From Prochilodus magdalenae (Eukaryota > Chordata > Actinopteri > Characiformes > Prochilodontidae), in the NCBI GenBank assembly GCA_024036415.1, contig JAMWET010003554.1, positions 16,001 through 80,000 of the forward strand: a stretch of 64,000 bases of DNA, read 5' to 3'. Of this stretch, positions 11,469 to 20,800 are shown piece after piece. Both the position numbers and the translations under genes were made by a program. Under the pieces are notes generated by a model. It did no database searches. It was not told the origin of the DNA and saw only the letters and a program-made list of their open reading frames with translations. The stretch's first letter is position 1. The number at the start of each line of letters is the position of its first letter.

Positions 11469-12101
11469 TCATGTTTTGTTCCTGCTGAACATGCGCTCTC
11501 CTCGCAGGGTGAGGTGCTGGAGCTGGTACTGCAGCACCTCGGTGTCTGCCGGCTCCCTGAGGCTCATCTTGTCCAGGTTGAGGTAGTCCAGGGACTTGGA
11601 GTGTGCCCGTTTGCCTTTAAGAAGGCAGAGGGGCAGGGGCCCGTGCAGAGCTTTGCTGGGCTCTCCGGCCGCCAGCGACCTGAAGCAGGAGTCACCCGAG
11701 CTGGGCATGCGCCTCCTCCTTCGTCCGTTGACGGCCGGGATGTCGTAGGGCTGGTAGAAGCGGGTTTTGGCTTTGTAAATCCGTGAGGCGCGGTGCAGGC
11801 CCAGATCCCCAGGCTTTTTGACAGGACTGGGCAAGGCCTCTGTGTTGCTCTTCTCTGGACCGGACCACTTGTGGGCCAGTTTGAGAAGCTCCTCGCCGGT
11901 GGTGAAACCCACCAGGTAGTTGGAGTTCATGTGGAGGATCTGGTATCCTGAAACAGTACTTTTGATGGGCGAGCAAGGGGTGCTGGAGCAGCGCGGTTTG
12001 TCTGCTTCGGGCTTCAGGGTAGCTTTGACCTCAGCAGCCGGTAAAATGGATATGGGTGCCCTGGACACTCCACTGACATCCATCTCCATCTTCAATGACA
12101 T
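11469..12101 (-). CDS. macir: Macrophage immunometabolism regulator (C5orf30 orthologue)
   Basis: A single coding exon of 210 residues from the first ATG, or 206 from the ATG at 12089. I recognise the vertebrate C5orf30/MACIR family from the conserved blocks KPRCSSTPCSP, SGYQILHMNSNYLVGFTTGE, IPAVNGRRRRRMPSSGD and, near the C-terminus, ALHGPLPLCLLKGKRAHSKS followed by a D-Y-L-N-L-D-K block and the VLQYQLQHLTLRG end. The mammalian protein is 206 residues. It binds UNC119, affects trafficking of lipidated cargo to cilia, and restrains macrophage and fibroblast inflammatory behaviour. No membrane segment or catalytic motif is seen. An acceptor (ttgttccag at 12109) lies 7 bases upstream of the first ATG, so the 5' UTR continues in an upstream exon. 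ATG 12089 starts MEMDVSG, aligning with the mammalian start, and has a strong AAGATGG context. It may be the real start. The gene sits downstream of ppip5k2 on the same strand, as in human. Confidence 0.95.
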   Translation of the reverse strand: MSLKMEMDVSGVSRAPISILPAAEVKATLKPEADKPRCSSTPCSPIKSTVSGYQILHMNSNYLVGFTTGEELLKLAHKWSGPEKSNTEALPSPVKKPGDLGLHRASRIYKAKTRFYQPYDIPAVNGRRRRRMPSSGDSCFRSLAAGEPSKALHGPLPLCLLKGKRAHSKSLDYLNLDKMSLREPADTEVLQYQLQHLTLRGERMFSRNKT

Positions 12102-12589
12102 GACCTGGCTGGAACAAGGAGACAGAAAAGAGAACCAGAGAGAGACAGAAAGAGAGAACCATAAATTAAACAGTAAGAACAGACAAAAAAAAAAAAGATG
12201 GGGCGATCAGGAGAGCTCCGTTTCATAGGACACCATCCTCCTCCTCTTCCTCCTCCTCCTGTATATTCCCAAAAACAAGACACTAACGCAATCACATCAT
12301 CCTTCGCCCTTGACTCATAAAACAGAGATAAATCCCTGAAGAGTGCCCGTCTGCCTGAATAACATGGACATATGGTCATGCATGCTTCTCTGCCAAGCAA
12401 ACAGTCAACAACAACAATGACGTGAAAAAACAGGCTTTCAGGACATGGGATTAAAGACAACACTCCAGAAAGGCCACAGGAGGCATTGCTGTACCTACAG
12501 GAGGCCATTTCAGGTGACATTATACACCTCACTAGATGCTCTTTATTGCCAAGAGATCCAATTCCACCATCTCATAGACACTTATCTCA

Positions 12590-13620
12590 TAGGCCTTATT
12601 CAGCCTGACAGTCAAAATCCAGTTTTTGGCATATCCAGATTGTATCCTGCTTGATTTCTGCCATCCCAGGAAAAATACACACATGAAATCTGATTTTATA
12701 GGTCAGATCCACACCACATTTGAAGGTGGTTTAAATACCATTTACATTTTTAGATGCGTCACAGTCTGGAGGCTCTGGCCCTTTTGATTTCATAGTGTCT
12801 TCAACATCAATCGTAACTTTACGGCAACGGCCATGTCCAATGCAGAGTGACAGAAGAGCTGCAATTCGCTATGCAGTTTTGCTGAAGCCTATGCTGTTAA
12901 CAAAGCAACACACGCAGGAAGACTGGTGATCACAAATCTGACCCGATCTTCTGCAGGTAAGGCTACACAGAGAAATTAGATTATCAGATTATTGGAGACG
13001 ACTGTCCTTACTGTTATTTGTAAGTGATCAGATCGTATGTGTGCATCCAGATGTCAACAGCCCAAGGCATCTGTAACTTTGAAGCTAGGCTGATGGCCCG
13101 CATTTCAAACATGGGTACAGTGCATCATCTCACATTCCAACTCGGGGGTGCAGAACTCTGGTCCAGGAAAGCAGTTCACCTGCTCAGGTACACCTGATTA
13201 CACTCATCTGCTAATGTCCATGTGTAGTGGGTCTGTTTAAGCAAGGGAACCACCAAACTGTGCTGGTCCTCCAGGACCAGAGTTGTGCACCCCTACTCCG
13301 AGCCATCGCCCTGTCCAATTGTGGCTCAGACCTCTGTGGCGCTCTTCTTGAATCCCAGCGCTCTGGATTGATAGCTTCGCCGTTTACCACACTGTGAGTG
13401 ACGCAAAGGACACTTTGAGAATTTGAGTGGCCAGAGCGTCCAGACTGGGATGCATCTGTAAAAATTCAAACCACCTTCACGTGCTTTGGATCAGATTTGC
13501 ATTCATGTGTTTTTAGCCGTCCAGCCTCTCAATGACCGACATGCATACGATCCCGATATACCAAAAATCTGATGTGGCTTGGCAGGCTGAACACAGATAA
13601 CGGTGTGGTCTCAAAAGATT
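12590..13620. repeat. Composite interspersed repeat
   Basis: The start (gtcaaaatccagtttttggc, about 12610) resembles the left end of the small element at 57419-57660 (ctcaaaatccaatttttggc). Further pieces at 13590-13660 share its vocabulary. A second element is nested inside at 13143-13296. Non-coding. Confidence 0.5.
13143..13296. mobile_element. Small inverted-repeat element (MITE-like)
   Basis: GGGGTGCAGAACTCTGGTCC at about 13145-13164 faces GGACCAGAGTTGTGCACCCC at about 13273-13292. The two are inverted copies with few mismatches around a roughly 108-bp interior. The form is typical of short non-autonomous hAT-like elements in fish. Confidence 0.7.
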
Positions 13621-14406
13621 CAATCTGAGAAACAAACGCATGGGCATACTGACAAGGCAACGGGAACCGTCCAGGTCTGGATGCCCCTACTGAACATTTC
13701 CAATGGGTAATGCCACAGACAGGTTAACCAAACAGGCTGATCTATGCTTCTGTGTAACAATGCCTATTGAAATAAAGTGAAAGGCCCGGTGAGGGTAGGC
13801 AGCAGCTACATGCTGTAGCACTAGTGGCCCCTGACCAGGGCTTTGTACACAAAATCTGCATTTACAGAACAGCTTGTACTGTGGCCTAGTTGCTCCACCA
13901 CAGACTGTGATACATCTCACCATTAACATGTTGCTGCGACCACAAAGATGAGACTGCACATCCACACCTCCTCCCCCAAAACCCACAACACCGGGACCCT
14001 CTTGTCAGACAGTGGGTGCAAATGGAATATATATACCCGAGAATAAAGCTGTCTTCCTATTCGCCAGATTCCTGTCCGGGGTTTTTATGTCTAACTGCAG
14101 CACCATTTAAGGTGGAATGGAAAAATGTAGGTGGAGGGGGAAAAAGCAGCTTCGTCATGTGTGTAAGAACAGGGAATAATCTCGACGTGCTGATGTCAAT
14201 TTTTTTCCTACACGTTTCCTTCAGCTCCCATAGCTCAATGCTAGCATACTCACTCCATCATGAGGCCGCCCCAGAACACTGGTGCAGCTCTGGAGGGGGA
14301 AAAGGGTCATGATTATGAAAGCATTGCAGGATGAGTGGAGAATAAACCAAACACAAACCGAGCACTCCCTCCCTCCCCCCCCGTGCATCTCTCTCTACTC
14401 CTACTA

Positions 14407-14416
14407 CACCATCACC

Positions 14417-14449
<33 letters not shown>

Positions 14450-14460
14450 CTCCTCCTCCT
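14407..14460. repeat. CAC/CAT/CCT trinucleotide repeat
   Basis: A tract of (CAC)n, (CAT)n then (CCT)n. It creates apparent poly-His, poly-Pro or, on the other strand, poly-Asp/Gly frames that are not genes. Confidence 0.95.
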
Positions 14461-14503
14461 CAAGCAGCAGGGAGTAATGGCTGCAGTCTAGCCCCTTGCC
14501 TAC

Positions 14504-14810
14504 CATCCGACGAGTCCGGCGTTAATAATCCAGGGTAAGGAGCCCGCGCGCCCGAAGGCGAGGCGCTAACAGGACCCCGCTGCAGTCCGACGAGTCGTGC
14601 TCGCGTATCGGACGTTAAAGTGATGAAGAAAATGAATGAAAGTGATGACCAACCTGCTCGGTCCGCGCGCGCCTCCGCCTGTCTGAGCCAGCTCGAGCTT
14701 GCGGGCACGCGCAGCGTACACATCGCGTCACGTGACGCGGTGACGTCATGGCGACAGCCACGGATCTTCACCAACGAATCGACTCATCCGGCCTGGCTGT
14801 TTCCATGAAT
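14504..14810 (-). promoter_or_regulatory. macir: Probable macir promoter and 5' non-coding exon
   Basis: The window turns CpG-rich here (CGCGCGC-type runs near 14550 and 14665-14680), unlike its surroundings. It contains a perfect CRE palindrome TGACGTCA at 14741-14748 and a TCACGTGA E-box palindrome at 14728-14735. Going down the minus strand, a candidate donor GATG|GTAGGC occurs at 14504/14503. It would link a 5' UTR exon to the acceptor at 12109. The transcription start was not determined, and another donor is possible. Confidence 0.45.
14741..14748. promoter_or_regulatory. Full CRE palindrome TGACGTCA
   Basis: This is a perfect eight-base CREB/ATF site in the CpG-rich macir upstream region, 6 bases from a TCACGTGA palindrome (14728-14735). 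Function is inferred from sequence only. Confidence 0.5.
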
Positions 14811-14849
14811 CCGAAGCCACTAGATCGTATGGGAAGCTACGTCGGTTCA

Positions 14850-15260
14850 GTTTTCCAACAAACCGACTCTTTCGAATTGCATCGTTCTAGTGAGTGTAAA
14901 TTAATTCAAAAACGATTATTCAGAAGCGCGTCGTTTCAGTAATTCCCGAACAGTGGACGTTCTTTTGGACTTAAACACATTTTTCCACTGAACCGATTCT
15001 TCAGGTGCACGTCGTTTCAGTGACCAGCGGACGTCAGGCGCTTGGAAGTTCGATTCAGATTTCCAATGTACCGATTCTTACAGACTGCATTTCAGAGAAT
15101 CAAACATCGCTAAAGCGTCCGGGAGATTAATTCATTTTTTTTTTACCAAACCGATTCATTCTATGGGTCCGGTTTCAGTGAACCGGACCTAGTCCTAGGG
15201 CTCGGAAGTTCAGATGTCAAATGAATCGATTCTTTCGAGCTACGGCGTTTCTGAGCTTCG
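14850..15260. repeat. Degenerate tandem repeat of about 80 bp upstream of macir
   Basis: Two motifs alternate with rough 75-85 bp spacing. AACCGATTCTT-like copies lie near 14861, 14991, 15069, 15150 and 15224. CGTCGTTTCAGTGA-like copies lie near 14928, 15009, 15085, 15170 and 15246. Copies are strongly diverged. A further ccgattcaatt occurs near 15335. Confidence 0.6.
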
Positions 15261-15339
15261 AACTGACCCTCTCGTGTGTTCAATTCAGTTTCCCATCATT
15301 CATTTCGTTCTGCCAGACTTAAAGAATCAAAAGGTCCGA

Positions 15340-16750
15340 TTCAATTAGCAAAAGTAAGTCAAAGTGGCATATAGAACAGTGCAATACGACATACAGTGTA
15401 CAGTGTACTGAATTTTTCCCAACGTAAACGATTAATTGATGAACAAGTAAACAATATTCGACCCCCTCCATATGTAAACTCTGAGCCCAAAGCATGATAA
15501 CATTTGCACTCATTAATGGAATAGAAGCTCCACTCGATGGAGAGTAAGACCTGTGTTAATGGACAAAAACTGGAGCCACAACAGGACTGAACGCCACGGA
15601 GCTCACAGTGTAATTCTGTTGGGGTCTGGATTAGATAGCTGTTCCTCCCTTTCTGAGATCCCCAAAGAAACAACTCTCCACATATATCCATGAAGTAAAA
15701 AAACAGGATCATTAAAAAACCAACAAAAAACAAGTTTACATAGTTTTTAAGTACGTTGACCTATAGGTACCAACAGTTACCCACCTTGGATGACAGACCG
15801 AGGATGACAGAGAAGCAGTTTGGAGATTTATGAGCTCGATGAGCAGAGAAGAATAACTCAGGTGGTCATGCTAGCTGCTGAGCTAGCAACTGCAGCCAAG
15901 CAACCGAGGGGCAACCTCCCAGAGACAGATGGAAACCTAACACTGACCCCAGGCCTGTAATCATAGTATGCAAACATATCATTATTGACAGGTGCATTGT
16001 ACTGCCACAGAGCAGCACGTCTGAAGTGATCATGTTGGTGTGAAACGATCAAGTCACAAGCAGCAATTTGAGTTTAAGCACCCTTTCTGCTAATGGGATC
16101 AAATTTAGTATTTAGATGTTGTAAATTAGAACAAACCAATAGACACAAACAGACTTCCAACAGCTTAAATGACTGTGCCACAGACTTCCTTGAGTAAACT
16201 CAACTCATAAGCTACTGTTTACAGAGGTGTGAATATCCAGAGGTTGGACAAGAAACTTGTTTCCATCAAATACATGCTTCTTAATGAGCTGAGGATAAAT
16301 TTTTAACTTCATATACAAAGAAATGGTGGCAAATTGGACTCCAAGTACTTTGCATACAGAGAAATCCAAGTGAGTCATCATCCCTACTAGAAGAAGCTTC
16401 TATCATTTAAATTGTGGAAGACAATGGAGTCCAACAAGCAGCAAGTTTTTCTAGTTACAGCAACGTCACTATATAGAGGAGCCTTGCTCTGAGCACATCC
16501 AGAGGTTCTAAATGTCAACAACAAACAGAATAAAACATCTCCCTTGTACTAAAACATCTACAGAAAATCTTGTATGTTGAAATCACACACACACAAATGT
16601 TCTATAATGAAACATGAACAAATACTGCAAATATGAAAACAAGGACTGCAGTGGTACTCTTTTGGCCAAGACCCCATTTCCATGCACATAAACAAAATAA
16701 AGACCTTTCATGAACACCAAGACAGACAGTGATATAACTAGAGTTTCACC
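15340..16750. other. Gene-free DNA between macir and ppip5k2
   Basis: No coding exon was recognised. A short (TA)n run lies near 16768-16781, just upstream (plus strand) of the ppip5k2 3' UTR. Confidence 0.5.
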
Positions 16751-16752
16751 AA

Positions 16753-17297
16753 GGTTTATTCCCAATATATATATATATATCAATATATACAATCACGTTT
16801 GGTTATAATGGAATAAAGCATGATGAAAACAGTAACTCTAAGGCAGATTTCTCCTCATTTCCGATTTGATGAGAAGGAAATGAAACGCAAACACAGTGTA
16901 ACTAAAGATATGTATGAAAAATAGGACTTTCATTACATTTTACTTTGGACCTTGATATTTAAGCCCCAAAAGTGCTGCATTCATTGAAAAGTTTAGGAAT
17001 AATTAAAATAGCTTTAGCAAAATTTTATACCTATCATGACAAAGTAGACCGTATACATCTGATTGTACATTCAAACATTCAAATATACAAGATATGTGTA
17101 ACAAATTCTATGTAACTCTTACTCCGGTGAGCATACAGTAAATGCTAGCGGTTGTGACGACGAAAAATGACGGCAAGATCTTTTGGCATCTTGTGTATTA
17201 TGTCATATAATGAGACAACTACAGGTATAATGGAGTAAATCAAGGCCTGTAACATTCAGCTTAATGTAACAGTGCTGTCTGATTAGTCAAGAGACCT
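16753..17297 (-). terminator. ppip5k2: ppip5k2 3' UTR with candidate poly(A) signal
   Basis: Sequence downstream of the ppip5k2 stop codon. TTTATT at 16753-16758 reads AATAAA on the minus strand, giving a 3' UTR of roughly 540 bases if used. Other signals were not excluded. Confidence 0.4.
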
Positions 17298-17866
17298 TCA
17301 AGGCTTGCTCAGTTTTGAGGAATCTGCCACTGCTTTCTGCTCTTTCAGCATAACTGTTGATGAGTCTTGCTCTTTTACCGTCACTGGTGTTGCAGTAAAT
17401 GGCTTCACTTTGCTATCACATCGTTCTTCTTGAGAAGTGAGCTTACTGAGGACTGGTTTTGCCCCACTCTGACCGTCCTGGATGTTGGCTTGTTGTGACG
17501 TGATATGGCAATGGTTATCATGGTAAGATATCTGATGTGTCTTTGTTACAATTTCAGAAACCTTGTTGTGTTGAGTTGAGACTTTACAGCTTTGAGTTTG
17601 GGTTGATGTACTATCTTCTTGCAACTCCTGATAGTCTGATTGCGATCGACCTTTATCGGACTCTTCACTGGATGCTAGCAGATGGTGGCCTGAGGTCCCA
17701 ATAGCTTTAGCATTGGACGGTTCGGTTGTGCTGGGTTGTATGGCTGCTTTGCGCTCTGTGACCAGCTGAGTAGACCTCTGCTGTGACAGCTCATCTCCAC
17801 TGGCCCCATGACGTGCCAAGTTTGTTTGACCTGAACTGGATGCTCTAGAAGGAGATCCACCTCCGA
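17298..17866 (-). CDS. ppip5k2: ppip5k2 coding exon 30 (last)
   Basis: The acceptor is ttctgcccag at 17867, with phase 1 entry. It encodes about 189 residues ending K-L-S-K-P and TGA (17298-17300). The start is glycine/serine-rich ([12 protein letters not shown]) and the rest is Ser/Thr/Gln/His-rich with no recognised domain, probably disordered. It is much longer than the corresponding human end, and I cannot align it with the human tail. The frame is open across the whole exon and its phase fits the upstream exon. That is the main reason for accepting it. Confidence 0.8.
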
Positions 17867-20800
17867 CTGGGCAGAACAGAAAGGTGCACTGTCATCACAC
17901 GAAGTCATAAACATAAACGCACACTTGTCAAACAGAAACAGAACAACAGAAGATTAACATTACATACTGGAAACCGACTTCAATTAAACATGGAGAAACT
18001 AAAACTAGGAATGAATTAGTCAGTAATGTATTGCTACCTGGCAGTCATAAATCGAGAACTAAAACCATCAAAATACTAATTATAGAACTGCGTGTGGTTT
18101 CATAATTTCATAGAATATAAGTGAAACAGTTTGCCAGTTTTACTGCCTGCAGATGTTTACTTTCTTGGCACAGTCAAGCAAACAATAAAAAAATCTTTAT
18201 CAAAAAAGAATAAACCCATTAATTCATACACAAACTGTTAAAATGTACTTTAAGCCGAATAGTTGAACAATTGTTTATCTTTCGGTTAATGGTAATCGCT
18301 TAAATCACTTACATCACTAATAACAATGTAATTAAAATCATTAAAAACGGAGCAATGAAATGTACCAGGAAAATCGTTCAGCTACACTTTTAAATTTGAG
18401 GGTCTTAAAAAGGGTCCTTAAATACCCTTTTACTGTGTAGTTCTGTAAAGGAGCATTGTGTAAACCAATAGCGATGGATTAACCACTCCCTGATTCTCAA
18501 ACTTCTTACTACACAAAGCAGGTTGCCAGCCACGCATCTAGCAACTGGAGCACGCTCACATCATCTGCATAGCGTAGTGACTCAGTGTTTCCTGTTTTAT
18601 TGTGCTTTTAATGTTAATTTAATACAGACTCGGCTTAATATCACTACATCCCCTCAAAGCTGATTTAGACTACCAAATATCCAGATTATTATTTTAATAC
18701 TGGTAACATCTTCCGATAAGATTCTTGTTTGAAATTTCCTGCACCACCTTAAAATGGAGCTGAGGTTACATGCTAGTGCCTTTACGATGCAACAGGAAAA
18801 TCAAACAAGACACTTGCGAATCAGAAGGCAGCTTCAGTCTTGTGGGTTTAATAAGGATAATAATCCTGCCTGGGGTTGTAGGCACAGAGCTACTGATAAA
18901 TACGCCATGGTAGGCCATTTTGACTAGAAATCTTCTTTTGATGTCCTTCGGCAGGGTTGTAGTGCTACTGAACTGAAGCTACAGTTTCAAGTAAAATTGC
19001 AGAAAGTCACTCTCCATAGTGTGTGGTTTGTCAGTTCTGGGCTAACGTGGCAACACGGCAGATCTACATGGCAGTATCTGTTGGAAGAGGACCCGCTCCT
19101 ATGTACATATAAAGGGCTCAATCTAAGTTCAGAAAAATAATGAATTGTAGGAAATTACACACTAATGACAGCAGTCTTGTATAGTATAATTTGTTTCTGC
19201 TGATAGATTTTCCACCCATATTTGTAAAGGGTGTGTGAAAACCTTTTTAAAATTGAAAACCTTGACAGAATATAAAAGCTCTATACTAATTAAAGGTTTA
19301 ACAGAACCATATGTCCAAGCCAAGAACCACTCACAAGTCTTTATAAGAATGTAGTCTACTAAACAGATTTTACATTTCAACATGCCTGATGCAGTCCGCT
19401 CTGGTGACTTCTTTGCCAGTGACTGTGTGAATGGACAGGGTAAAACCTTCGCAGGGGTGTAGGTGTTTAAAGGCGCTTTCTTTCCTTGAACAGCTGAGGG
19501 TCAAACAATGGAAAAAAAAAAGTCAGAATTGCTAAAGAACACCTAGTCAATAAAAAAAGGGAGAGAGATTCAAATCTAAAAGATTCTAAGCTCAACTGTA
19601 CCTGGTGAGCACGCAGAAATGTCGAGCAGGGAGTCATGGGATTTGGCAATTGAGGCAAGGAAGTCATCGACTTGTTTGAGGGACAGCGAATTGTGGAGGG
19701 TCTCCAGGGGGCAAATGGAAGGAACCATGGAGTACAACTCAAACCCTTAAATGAAATTTAAAAAACACAGATGAACATTTCATAACAATGGCAGGAAGAG
19801 AATTCACCAGCAGTAAGCATAAGCATTCAGCACACTCACGTCATGGCACAGAGAGACATGGCGTTCCATTTCCTTAGAGAATGACAAGGAGCAACAGCAC
19901 CGTCAAACAAGTGTTTGAGGTGGGCAGAATGGAGGCAGATGGGTCACACAAAGCACGGTACAACTCACTAAGAAGCTCTATCTACAGCGAAGTCATCAGG
20001 CAGGATAATGCTACTGAGTAAGAATGGTGTACTTACCTTCCTCACATCACGCGTAACATAGTAATGTATTTTATTTCAGTTGCATAAATACCTTATTAAT
20101 CCCTAATGTGATTTTTACTCAACATACCCAAAGTAAACGGTAGCAAAATGTAGCTCATGATACCCAACAACTCCCTGCTTAAGCATTTCACTAGAGTCAC
20201 ATAGCATTATCACATAGTTCAACCGTATAACAAAGAGATTCTCTCACTCAGTGTGTTTTACATGAACATATGCAAAAGTAGTCAAAGTATGTAATACTCC
20301 TAGCAGCAAATCCATTTACTGAGCCCACAACAGTTGTGGAAGCTGGACTATTGTCTGGACTAAGACAATAAGTGCAGTTTTATCCGGTTGGAATTGTAAG
20401 AAATTTTAGCATGTCAATAAAAGATGTGTGAGAGAACCTTAAACCAAGCCACAAAGATTTTTCACAAAATCTTATACAGAGCAGAGTATCCCTGTATTGG
20501 CTGGTTGGTATTCTTAACAGACACCATGTAAAACCAACACAGTGAAGTACAATCATGATCATTGTGTTCATTTAAATCTACTGATGTTCAATGGTGGTGG
20601 ATATACAATTAAAGAATTTATAATGCTGACAAACCCAAAGAAATATGGCCCCAATTTTTAAGGAAAGAATCAAAAGAGGGAGAAAAAGAAAAATTATAGA
20701 TAGGCCAATCTAGAAACCACTAAAATAGTGCTGTGGTAGCATTAGCACTAGGGTTATGCATTACTAGGGTTATGATAGATATTCAACTACCTAAAAGGCA

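Larger units (their letters stand above)
12110..14503 (-). other. macir: macir 5' intron (inferred)
   Basis: This is the interval between the coding-exon acceptor at 12109 and a candidate donor near 14503. It holds interspersed repeats (12590-13620, including an inverted-repeat element at 13143-13296), a copy of the dispersed foldback core at about 14090-14120, and a trinucleotide tract at 14407-14460. No coding exon was seen. Confidence 0.4.

Noticed and set aside
11439..11786. 115-codon plus-strand frame overlapping macir
   Set aside because: It is a shadow of the GC-rich macir coding exon on the opposite strand, with no family resemblance.
14258..14538. Poly-His, poly-Pro and poly-Asp/Gly frames
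   Set aside because: They are translations of the CAC/CAT/CCT trinucleotide tract on both strands.
17675..17914. Alternative frame with an ATG overlapping the ppip5k2 last exon
   Set aside because: It is out of phase with the upstream exon. The frame used for exon 30 is open for 189 codons and matches the splice phase.
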